Source: JANNRR01 sp043736155
Lineage (GTDB): Bacteria; Pseudomonadota; Alphaproteobacteria; Rhodobacterales; Rhodobacteraceae
Assembly: GCA_043736155.1 (NCBI GenBank)
Contig: JAYTDA010000186.1
Location: 1 to 9,928 of the forward strand
DNA: 9,928 nucleotides
Reading direction: 5' to 3'
Each line of letters opens with the position of its first letter. Positions within the stretch are counted from its first letter, which is position 1. Position numbers and translations under genes: made by a program. The notes under the pieces were generated by a model. That model made no database searches. It worked only from the letters and a program-made list of their open reading frames with translations, and was not told the origin of the DNA. Of this stretch, positions 1-4,996 are shown one piece after another.

Positions 1-1474
1 GTTTGCCCAGGCAGAGCATCCGAATGCGCGGATCGTCATCAAGACCCATCCCGAAAGTGCCAATGGCCTTCGTCCTGGTCACTACACCCTGGATGATGCC
101 ACTGGCCGGGTGTTTCTGCTGGCGGATCCGGTGTCGCCATGGCGGCTGCTGGAAGGGGCGGTTGCGGTTTACACCGTATCGTCGCAACTGGGGTTCGAGG
201 CGGTGTTGATCGGGCACCGGCCCCGGGTGTTCGGCCAGCCGTTTTATGCCGGTTGGGGCCTGACCGAGGATGAAAACCCGGTACCGCGCCGCCAGCGCAA
301 GCTGACCCGGAACCAGCTGTTTGCCGCAGCGATGTTGCTGTATCCCACCTGGTACGATCCGTGCCGCGACCGGCTGTGCAGCTTTGAAACGGTGGTGGAT
401 CAGTTAGAGGCGATGGCCCGTGCCTTTCGCGAAGACCGGGGCGGCCATGTCGCGGTGGGGATGCGGCTGTGGAAACGCGGGCATCTGCAGCAGGTGTTTG
501 GCACCGAACGGCGGTTGCGGTTTGCGGGTGACCCGGTGAAGGCGGTGGCTTTGGCCCACGCTGAGGGGCGCAGCCTGCTGGTCTGGGCTGGCAAGGAGGG
601 GCCGGAGCTGGTGGCACAGGGTCTGCCGGTGCGGCGGGTCGAGGATGGGTTTTTGCGCTCGCGCGGGCTTGGGGCGCAGCTGATCCCGCCGCTGTCGCTG
701 GTGAGCGATGATCTGGGGATCTATTACGACCCGACCCATGAAAGCCGGCTGGAACGGTTGATTGCAGCACCTTTGACATCCCCCGCCTTGCGCCGCGCCG
801 AGGCGCTGGTGGCGCAGATCAGGGCAGGCGGTCTGAGCAAGTACAACCTGGCCGCCACGGCCTTGCCGGAATTGCCCGTTGGCCACCGCATTCTGGTGCC
901 GGGGCAGGTGGAAGATGACGCCTCGATCCGGCTGGGGGCGGGGCTGGTCAGGACCAACCTTGGCTTGCTGGCGGCGGTGCGGGCTGCCAATCTTGGTGCC
1001 GTGATTCTGTACAAGCCGCATCCCGATGTCGAAGCCGGTTTGCGCTTGGGGGCGGTGGCGCAGGCAGAGGCGCGGGTTTACGCTGATCTGGTGCTGCCAG
1101 ATGCCGACCCGGTGGCGTTGATCGAAGCGGTCGATGAGGTCTGGACCATAACTTCGCTGCTGGGGTTCGAGGCGCTGCTGCGTGGCAAGCGCGTCACCTG
1201 TCTGGGCACCCCGTTCTACGCCGGTTGGGGCCTGACCACCGATCTGGGCCGCATTCCGGCACGGCGGCAGGCGCGGCCGTCGCTGTTGGCGCTGGCCCAT
1301 GCGGCGCTGGTGGCCTATCCGCGCTATTTTGACCCGGTCAGCGACTTGCCTTGCCCGGTGGAGGTGGTGGCGGAGCGGCTGGCATCGGGTTTTGCACGGC
1401 CCTCCGGGTTGGGCAACCGGCTGCTGGCCAAGGCGCAGGGGCTGTTGGCCAGCCGCGCCGGGTGGTGGCGGTGA
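1..1474 (+). CDS. kpsC: KpsC-like capsule polysaccharide beta-Kdo transferase (5' partial)
   Basis: The reading frame is open from base 2 to the TGA at 1472-1474, giving 490 residues. The true start lies upstream of the window; an in-frame GTG at 110 is internal. KpsC builds the poly-Kdo linker that joins capsular polysaccharide to its lipid anchor at the cytoplasmic face. Family members carry two related glycosyltransferase modules, and both are visible here. The tail of the first has a KTHPES motif at residues 14-19 and FYAGWGLT at 81-88. The complete second module has VEDGFLRSRGLG from residue 213, PPLSLVSDDLGIYYDPT, YKPHPD at 337-342 and FYAGWGLT at 405-412. The duplicated motif spacing of 324 residues supports tandem modules. 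E. coli KpsC is about 675 residues, so roughly the first 185 are missing. It converges on ribD, and no kpsS follows. The family call is firm; the substrate is inferred from the family. Confidence 0.92.
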   Translation, partial: FAQAEHPNARIVIKTHPESANGLRPGHYTLDDATGRVFLLADPVSPWRLLEGAVAVYTVSSQLGFEAVLIGHRPRVFGQPFYAGWGLTEDENPVPRRQRKLTRNQLFAAAMLLYPTWYDPCRDRLCSFETVVDQLEAMARAFREDRGGHVAVGMRLWKRGHLQQVFGTERRLRFAGDPVKAVALAHAEGRSLLVWAGKEGPELVAQGLPVRRVEDGFLRSRGLGAQLIPPLSLVSDDLGIYYDPTHESRLERLIAAPLTSPALRRAEALVAQIRAGGLSKYNLAATALPELPVGHRILVPGQVEDDASIRLGAGLVRTNLGLLAAVRAANLGAVILYKPHPDVEAGLRLGAVAQAEARVYADLVLPDADPVALIEAVDEVWTITSLLGFEALLRGKRVTCLGTPFYAGWGLTTDLGRIPARRQARPSLLALAHAALVAYPRYFDPVSDLPCPVEVVAERLASGFARPSGLGNRLLAKAQGLLASRAGWWR

Positions 1475-1508
1475 AGGTCCGGCGGGGCGTTTCGGCAGCC
1501 AGAAGGTT

Positions 1509-1540
1509 GAGTATTTGGTCGAAAAACAAGCACTTGGAAG
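1509..1540 (+). repeat. Gene-end repeat element, copy 1
   Basis: A GAGTATTT core is followed by a purine-rich tract ending in ACAAG and TGGAAG. It sits just after the kpsC stop, in the gap between convergent kpsC and ribD. A second copy lies at 9027-9055 after dacB. The two share the 8-base core and most of the following tract, differing mainly in three bases after the core and a 3-base gap. Unlike copy 2, there is no strong hairpin directly upstream. From memory, similar elements are common behind genes in Rhodobacteraceae; I could not check this. Confidence 0.5.
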
Positions 1541-1550
1541 GGGGGGGCGA

Positions 1551-2636
1551 TCAGCGCCGCCAGTGCTGCATCAGGTCTGCACCGACCGGGCGCTGGTCAA
1601 CCAGCTGGAACTCCGGTGCGCCACCCAAAGTCACCTCGCCAAGACCCGCCACCGCTTCAGTACCATCGGCACCGAACAGGCGGCCTGCGCTGACTAGTAC
1701 CAGATCATCCACCAGTCCGGCTGCCAGCAGCGCCGCTGCAATCCCCGCGCCACCTTCGCACAGGATGCGGGTCAGGCCGGCAGTGGCCAACTGCGCCAGC
1801 AGATCGGTGATACAAAGCCCGCCTGGTGCAGAGCGACAGGGGATCAGACGCGCACCCATGGCTTGCAGGTTGGCATCCTGCGTCCCCGGCGCATGGCACA
1901 GCCATAGCGCGACTTCGTGAGCCCGCTGCACCAGCCGACTGTTGAGCGGCAGGCGCAGGGCGCTGTCCACCACCACCCGCACCGGCTGGTGGGCGAAGCC
2001 CAGATCGCGGATCGTCAGGTCGGGGTCATCGGCGAGCGCGGTGCCGATGCCCACCATCACCGCATCATGCTGCCCGCGCAGGGCATGCACGGCGCGCCGC
2101 GCCTCGGGGCCGGTGATCCAGCGGCTTTGGCCGCTTTGGGTGGCGATGCGGCCATCGAGACTTGTCGCCAGTTTCAGGGTGACCTGCGGGCGGTTTTGTT
2201 CGACGCGGAGGAAGAAGCCGTGGTTGGCACGGCGGGCTTCGGCTTCGGCGATGTGTTCGGTGACTTGGATACCAACAGCCCGCAGCAGGGCGTGGCCCTT
2301 GCCGCTGACCCTTGGGTCGGGGTCGGTGGTTGCAGTGACGACGCGGGTGATGCCGGCTTTGACAAGCGCTGCGGCGCAGGGCGGGGTTTGGCCGTGGTGG
2401 GCGCAGGGTTCCAGGGTGATGTAGGCGGTGGCGCCTTTGGCTCGCGGGCCAGCCTGTGCCAGCGCCATGGTTTCGGCATGGGGGCGGCCGCCGGGTTGGG
2501 TCCAGCCGCGCCCGACGATGCGGTTTTCGGCGACGATGATGCAGCCCACCGCCGGGTTGGGCCAGCTGTTGCCCAAGCCCCGCTGCCCCAGCGCCAGGGC
2601 GTGGCGCATGTGCAGCAGGTCAGCGTCGGGGCTCAC
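1551..2636 (-). CDS. ribD: Bifunctional riboflavin biosynthesis deaminase/reductase RibD
   Basis: This 361-residue protein would catalyse two consecutive cytoplasmic steps of riboflavin synthesis: deamination of the diaminopyrimidine product of GTP cyclohydrolase II, then NADPH-dependent reduction of its ribose side chain. The N-terminal zinc deaminase shows HAE at 53-55 and the PCAHHGQTPPC motif at 77-87, so H53, C78 and C87 are the expected zinc ligands and E55 the proton shuttle. The reductase half begins near residue 150 with LKLATSLDGRIA and contains the LCEGGAG loop typical of the C-terminal fold. The length matches the family. The start is a GTG at 2636 that overlaps the nrdR TGA by four bases (GTGA), and no clear Shine-Dalgarno is seen, which suggests translational coupling. 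An ATG at codon 10 would cut into the first helix and is less likely. No ribE/ribH follows, because the convergent kpsC comes next. Confidence 0.96.
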   Translation of the reverse strand: MSPDADLLHMRHALALGQRGLGNSWPNPAVGCIIVAENRIVGRGWTQPGGRPHAETMALAQAGPRAKGATAYITLEPCAHHGQTPPCAAALVKAGITRVVTATTDPDPRVSGKGHALLRAVGIQVTEHIAEAEARRANHGFFLRVEQNRPQVTLKLATSLDGRIATQSGQSRWITGPEARRAVHALRGQHDAVMVGIGTALADDPDLTIRDLGFAHQPVRVVVDSALRLPLNSRLVQRAHEVALWLCHAPGTQDANLQAMGARLIPCRSAPGGLCITDLLAQLATAGLTRILCEGGAGIAAALLAAGLVDDLVLVSAGRLFGADGTEAVAGLGEVTLGGAPEFQLVDQRPVGADLMQHWRR

Positions 2637-3100
2637 TCGTCGCCGTTGGGTTGTGGCCGGAGTTCGGAGACGAACTTGTCGAAATCATCGGCGGCCTGGA
2701 AGTTCTTGTAAACGCTGGCAAACCGCACATAGGATACGGTGTCGATCCGCGCCAGGGTTTCCATGACGATCTCGCCGATCACCTTTGACGGAATGTCGGT
2801 GTCGCCGAGGGATTCAAGGCGGCGGACGATGCCGGAGATCATCTGGTCGATCCGTTCCGGGTCGATCGGGCGCTTTTGCATGGCGATCCGGATCGAGCGT
2901 TCCAGCTTGGAGCGGTCAAAATCCTCGCGTTTGCCAGAGGTCTTGATCACCACCAGATCACGCAGCTGCACCCGTTCATAGGTGGTGAAGCGGCCACCGC
3001 ACGCCGGGCAAAACCGCCTGCGCCTGATGGAAACATGATCTTCCGCCGGGCGGCTGTCCTTGACCTGAGTGTCGATATTTCCGCAAAACGGGCAGCGCAT
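2633..3100 (-). CDS. nrdR: Transcriptional repressor NrdR
   Basis: This 155-residue protein has the two-part NrdR layout. An N-terminal zinc ribbon has the paired cysteines C3, C6, C31 and C34 (CPFCGN and CPACGGRF), followed by an ATP-cone domain at about residues 49-139. NrdR senses ATP/dATP and represses ribonucleotide reductase genes by binding NrdR boxes. The basic RRRRF stretch at 26-30, between the cysteine pairs, is characteristic. The length fits the family (about 150). The ATG at 3100 is preceded by a GAGGGA ribosome site at suitable spacing. It is the first gene of an nrdR-ribD pair, an arrangement common in proteobacteria. I saw no convincing NrdR box in its own upstream region. 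Confidence 0.97.
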   Translation of the reverse strand: MRCPFCGNIDTQVKDSRPAEDHVSIRRRRFCPACGGRFTTYERVQLRDLVVIKTSGKREDFDRSKLERSIRIAMQKRPIDPERIDQMISGIVRRLESLGDTDIPSKVIGEIVMETLARIDTVSYVRFASVYKNFQAADDFDKFVSELRPQPNGDE

Positions 3101-3229
3101 GGGGTTTCCCTCGGTGGTGGGGGACGATTGTCCACAGGCACTATAGGGGAGGGGCTAGCGTTTGGGTAGGGGAGATTTGCGGCGCAAGATATGGTGGCGG
3201 TTGGAAGGGGCGGGCCGGTCTTGGCGGGT

Positions 3230-3273
3230 ATGCAGGTTTCATGCAGCTTTCATGCAGGTTTGATGCAGATGGG
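3230..3273. repeat. 11-bp tandem repeat (four units)
   Basis: Four consecutive 11-base units start at 3230, 3241, 3252 and 3263. The first three are ATGCAGGTTTC, ATGCAGCTTTC and ATGCAGGTTTG; the fourth, ATGCAGATGGG, keeps only the first half. The period is close to one helical turn, so every copy presents the same face of the DNA. The array lies about 130 bp upstream of nrdR and just beyond the end of the brnA region. It could be a protein-binding array or a slippage product. No function can be assigned. Confidence 0.75.
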
Positions 3274-3284
3274 TGTCGGAGGGG

Positions 3285-3340
3285 CAGGGTGGGTGATTTT
3301 ACCCGCCGTTGGGGAGAGTCGGGGTGAACCCCGACCTACG
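3285..3340. repeat. Palindromic intergenic repeat, copy A
   Basis: Two hairpins sit side by side. The left one pairs 3288-3294 with 3301-3307, with one G-T pair. The right one pairs GTCGGGGT (3318-3325) with ACCCCGAC (3328-3335). The outer ends, CAGGGTGGG and CCTACGG, match those of copies B and C at 3933-3992 and 4048-4116, so all three belong to one family. The right end runs over the expected stop codon of brnA (TAG, complement of 3336-3338). The look is REP- or MITE-like. Confidence 0.7.
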
Positions 3341-3354
3341 GTTTCACCGCCCGC

Positions 3355-3558
3355 TCAATCGCCTCGCGGATCAGGCGCTGATAGGGGATACCGCGCGCGC
3401 GCCTTGGCCTTGATCGCCTGCATCAGCGCCTCGGGCAGGCGCATGGTGACGCGGGCGGACTTTGGGGCGGTTTCCCAGCTGAGCGGGCGGAATTGGGTGG
3501 GGTCGAGGTTGGAGAGGTCTTGGGCGAGGAAGGCTTCGGCCTCGGCGTCGGTGGTCAT
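3355..3558 (-). CDS. brnA: BrnA-type antitoxin, frameshifted near its C-terminus
   Basis: The frame from the ATG at 3558 reads MTTDAEAEAFLAQDLSNLD, then PKSARVTMRLPEALMQAIKAKARA. This is the usual BrnA layout: an acidic toxin-binding segment, then a ribbon-helix-helix DNA-binding segment. The frame then goes off into YPLSAPDPRGD and stops at 3355. The +1-related frame past a (GC)5 tract at 3393-3402 instead reads GIPYQRLIREAIERAVKP and ends at a TAG at 3338-3336, which is how BrnA proteins normally finish. Net loss of two bases, one GC unit, would explain the break. BrnA normally neutralises BrnT and represses the operon; losing the end of the ribbon-helix-helix should impair DNA binding. The ATG overlaps a TGA (TGATG), although that TGA is not in the present brnT frame. 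An upstream ATG at 3588 is possible but overlaps brnT. A sequencing error is the main alternative. Confidence 0.72.
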   Translation of the reverse strand: MTTDAEAEAFLAQDLSNLDPTQFRPLSWETAPKSARVTMRLPEALMQAIKAKARARYPLSAPDPRGD

Positions 3559-3841
3559 CACGGGAACAGACGTTGGTCTGGATGGCATGGCGAAGGGCCT
3601 CCTTGCGGTGCATGAAGCGGGCGCTGATCGGGCGGAGTTTGCCGTCTCGCCAGCAAAAGGCGATGTAGACCGGACGACCCTCCGCCGTGCGTGATGCGGC
3701 GATGAAGCGCTGTTCGGTCAGCGAATGGTCCGGGTCGGCGGCAAAACGGGCTTGGTGCGAGAGCGCATATTCGATGTCGGCCCGTGTCAGACCGTGCTTT
3801 TCGCATTTGGTCACGTTGCCGTGATCCCAGTCGAAGTGCAT
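3371..3841 (-). CDS. brnT: BrnT-type toxin, reads past its expected stop
   Basis: BrnT toxins are small RelE-fold ribonucleases of about 90-100 residues. Residues 1-85 fit well: FDWDHGN at 3-9, CEKHGL at 13-18, an EQRFIAASR segment at 43-51, GRPVYIAFCWRDG, and the near-terminal PISARFMHRKEALRH at 71-85. After that the frame runs on as arginine- and proline-rich sequence antisense-like to no known fold, overlapping brnA until 3371, for 156 residues in total. A TGA at 3560-3558 that overlaps the brnA ATG would end a protein of about 94 residues if one base were restored. The tail beyond residue 85 is therefore probably out of frame. The start ATG at 3841 is the family-consistent one. No strong Shine-Dalgarno precedes it, and the promoter lies very close. 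The domain call is good; activity is doubtful. Confidence 0.7.
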   Translation of the reverse strand: MHFDWDHGNVTKCEKHGLTRADIEYALSHQARFAADPDHSLTEQRFIAASRTAEGRPVYIAFCWRDGKLRPISARFMHRKEALRHAIQTNVCSRDDHRRRGRSLPRPRPLQPRPHPIPPAQLGNRPKVRPRHHAPARGADAGDQGQGARAVSPISA

Positions 3842-3843
3842 GA

Positions 3844-3872
3844 AATGTATGTACGGATGTGTGGACAGTCAA
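3844..3872 (-). promoter_or_regulatory. Candidate brnTA promoter
   Basis: On the minus strand TTGACT (3872-3867) is separated by 17 bases from TACATT (3849-3844), a reasonable sigma-70-like pair. The -10 ends only two bases before the brnT ATG at 3841. Transcription would therefore begin at or inside the start codon, so either the mRNA is leaderless or a different -10 is used. The surrounding GTACATACAT sequence is where BrnA autoregulation would be expected, but I cannot define an operator. Confidence 0.35.
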
Positions 3873-3932
3873 GGGGGAAGTGGGGTGGTGGGTTGAGGAA
3901 ACGGCGGATTGCTTAAGGAGAGGTGAAGATTG

Positions 3933-3992
3933 GTAGGGTGCGTGATTTCACGCACCGGTGGCGGGTGTGGTGCGTGAAATCACGCACCCTAC
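3933..3992. repeat. Palindromic intergenic repeat, copy B (perfect 24-bp inverted repeat)
   Basis: Bases 3933-3956 and 3969-3992 are perfect reverse complements over 24 bases, separated by 12 bases. Each arm is itself a hairpin: GGTGCGTGA pairs with TCACGCACC around a 2-base centre (3937-3956 and 3969-3988). The element starts GTAGGG and ends CCCTAC, like copy C. It can fold either as two small hairpins or as one long stem. No coding sequence is present. It may also act as a bidirectional terminator for the minus-strand and plus-strand units on either side. Confidence 0.85.
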
Positions 3993-4047
3993 GGCTCGCT
4001 GTCGAGCCTGAATGGTCTGGCACCGTGCCCGAAGGTCAGTTCGGGGA

Positions 4048-4116
4048 GTAGGGTGGGTGGAACCCACCGTTTTTGTTGGAATTTGATGGGGAGTGGTGGG
4101 TTGGCACCCACCCTAC
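4048..4116. repeat. Palindromic intergenic repeat, copy C
   Basis: The outer ends GTAGGGTGGGT (4048-4058) and ACCCACCCTAC (4106-4116) are perfect 11-base inverted repeats. Two inner hairpins use the same arms: 4052-4058 with 4062-4068, and 4095-4101 with 4106-4112. The architecture matches copies A and B, but the inner sequence differs from B (GGTGGGT rather than GGTGCGT). The copies therefore keep their structure by compensating changes. It marks the left edge of the low-GC cassette. Confidence 0.8.
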
Positions 4117-4144
4117 GGCTTGCTGATTGACCATCAAAAAATCC

Positions 4145-4181
4145 TTGACAGACAAGGGGGGGGGGGGCATTTTGATCATAT
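4145..4181 (+). promoter_or_regulatory. Possible promoter with a G12 tract in its spacer
   Basis: A perfect -35 hexamer TTGACA at 4145-4150 is followed by GACAA, then twelve G residues (4156-4167), then CATTTTGATCATAT. The best -10 match is TTTGAT (4171-4176), giving a 20-base spacer. With nine G residues the spacer would be the ideal 17. A weaker -10, CATTTT at 4168-4173, already sits at 17. Homopolymer runs between -35 and -10 are a known phase-variation device, for example at Neisseria porA. The SET gene starts 23 bases past the -10 region. Promoter function is inferred, not shown. Confidence 0.5.
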
Positions 4182-4203
4182 CGTGGCCGCGCCGGAGAAG
4201 TAA

Positions 4204-4605
4204 ATGTTATTGATTGACCATTATGTTGGAACAAGTAAAATACATGGATTGGGCGTATTTTCAGCGCAGGATGTGAAAAAAGGTGAACTGATCTGGCAGT
4301 TTAACGATGTCATTGATCGAGAGATCGAAGAAGAGAGGCTGTTAGATCTGCCACTTCACGTCGTAGCAAAAATTCACCGGCACGCTTGGCACCGCCCTGA
4401 AAGGAATTGTTTCTGGCTGGCCGCTGATGGAGACTATTTTATGAACCATTCTGATTTTCCAACTCTCCATTGTTCAGACTCAGCTTTATTTGCAGCACAA
4501 GATTTTACAATTGGAGATGAACTAACTTGCGATTATCGAGTTGTTAAGGTTCTTGATTATGACCCCGAAATTGATGTCCAGATTAAATTGGTTTCGGCAG
4601 GGTAA
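4204..4605 (+). CDS. Small SET-domain protein (putative protein-lysine methyltransferase)
   Basis: This 133-residue protein is almost entirely a SET domain, the fold that transfers methyl groups from S-adenosylmethionine to protein lysines. It has the N-terminal KIHGLGVFSAQDVKKGELI block (residues 12-30, with the GLG turn at 15-17). The C-terminal signature FMNHSDFPTL at 79-88 supplies the NHS cofactor motif, and GDELTCDYR at 104-112 supplies the terminal tyrosine Y111. The usual asparagine after NHSxxP is T87, and the usual YDY reads CDY. There is no post-SET cysteine cluster. The ATG at 4204 has GGAG at 4194-4197, six bases upstream. The gene is low in GC: 23 of 60 in 4441-4500, against 46 of 60 in 8461-8520 within dacB. 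This suggests horizontal acquisition. The next gene starts six bases after its stop. The target protein is unknown. Confidence 0.85.
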   Translation: MLLIDHYVGTSKIHGLGVFSAQDVKKGELIWQFNDVIDREIEEERLLDLPLHVVAKIHRHAWHRPERNCFWLAADGDYFMNHSDFPTLHCSDSALFAAQDFTIGDELTCDYRVVKVLDYDPEIDVQIKLVSAG

Positions 4606-4611
4606 AGTTCA

Positions 4612-4941
4612 ATGAATTCTTTTTTATTGTTGGCGGCCGTTACCATTTCCACAGTAATCGGCGATTACTTTGTTAAAATAGCCTCTGAAAAGTCAAATGG
4701 CTTGATTTCCTCAACATTCATAATTGGTGCTGTTCTTTACGGAGCGCCAGCAATTGGATGGTATTTTCTGATGAAAAGCCATTCATTGGCAGCGATTGGA
4801 GTTTTTTATAGCGCCTCAACCATTCTGATACTTGCAGCGCTTGGATTTTTTGTGTTCCATGAGAGCTTTGGCTTGCGGGAGAGTGTTGGAATCACACTCG
4901 CAATCTTATCTGTTGTCGTTATGAGCTACTCTGCGTGGTAG
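4612..4941 (+). CDS. Small four-helix membrane protein, SMR/DMT superfamily
   Basis: This 109-residue protein has four predicted membrane helices (about residues 4-22, 31-53, 57-80 and 85-107) and the length of EmrE-type small multidrug transporters. The first helix aligns with EmrE without gaps: VIG at 15-17 and K22 coincide. The proton- and drug-binding glutamate at position 14 is Thr here, and position 18 is Asp instead of Thr. The final two helices resemble the end of an EamA/SMR unit, including the ES/GL junction before the last helix. It is unlikely to be a classical drug/proton antiporter. It may be a lipid-linked or metabolite flippase subunit like ArnE/ArnF, possibly working as a dimer. 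It shares the low GC and six-base spacing of the SET gene, so the two are probably co-transcribed. The substrate is unknown. Confidence 0.8.
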   Translation: MNSFLLLAAVTISTVIGDYFVKIASEKSNGLISSTFIIGAVLYGAPAIGWYFLMKSHSLAAIGVFYSASTILILAALGFFVFHESFGLRESVGITLAILSVVVMSYSAW

Positions 4942-4996
4942 CCGCCTCAGATTTTTAGACTCAGAATCAATATTTAGAAGTCTTGTCCTTCCCCCC
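4942..4996. other. AT-rich convergent gap, right edge of cassette
   Basis: These 55 bases separate the membrane-protein stop from the ettA stop. They hold two near copies of CTCAGA and TTTAGA but no convincing hairpin with a T run. The base composition returns to GC-rich inside ettA, so the right boundary of the foreign-looking segment lies here. Confidence 0.4.

Noticed and set aside
39..1300. Two large minus-strand open frames opposite kpsC
   Set aside because: They are proline-, arginine- and glutamine-rich translations with no motif, fully opposite a conserved gene.
1917..2711. Plus-strand open frame opposite ribD
   Set aside because: A Gly/Ala-rich shadow of RibD with no ribosome site or family resemblance.
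3101..3190. NrdR box for autoregulation upstream of nrdR
   Set aside because: The only AT-rich stretch (CTATAGTG) does not fit the paired 16-bp box pattern.
3191..3694. Plus-strand 167-codon frame across the iteron array and brnA
   Set aside because: It crosses repeats and lies opposite the BrnA homology. No domain is visible.
3558..3872. Minus-strand frame from an ATG at 3872, ending at the TGATG
   Set aside because: Its translation is not BrnT-like, since the BrnT homology is in the frame from 3841. Only its stop is informative.
4124..4221. Exact 11-bp direct repeat TGATTGACCAT at 4124-4134 and 4211-4221, as possible attachment sites
   Set aside because: The second copy lies inside SET codons 3-6, there is no integrase, and a chance 11-base match is expected several times in a window of this size.
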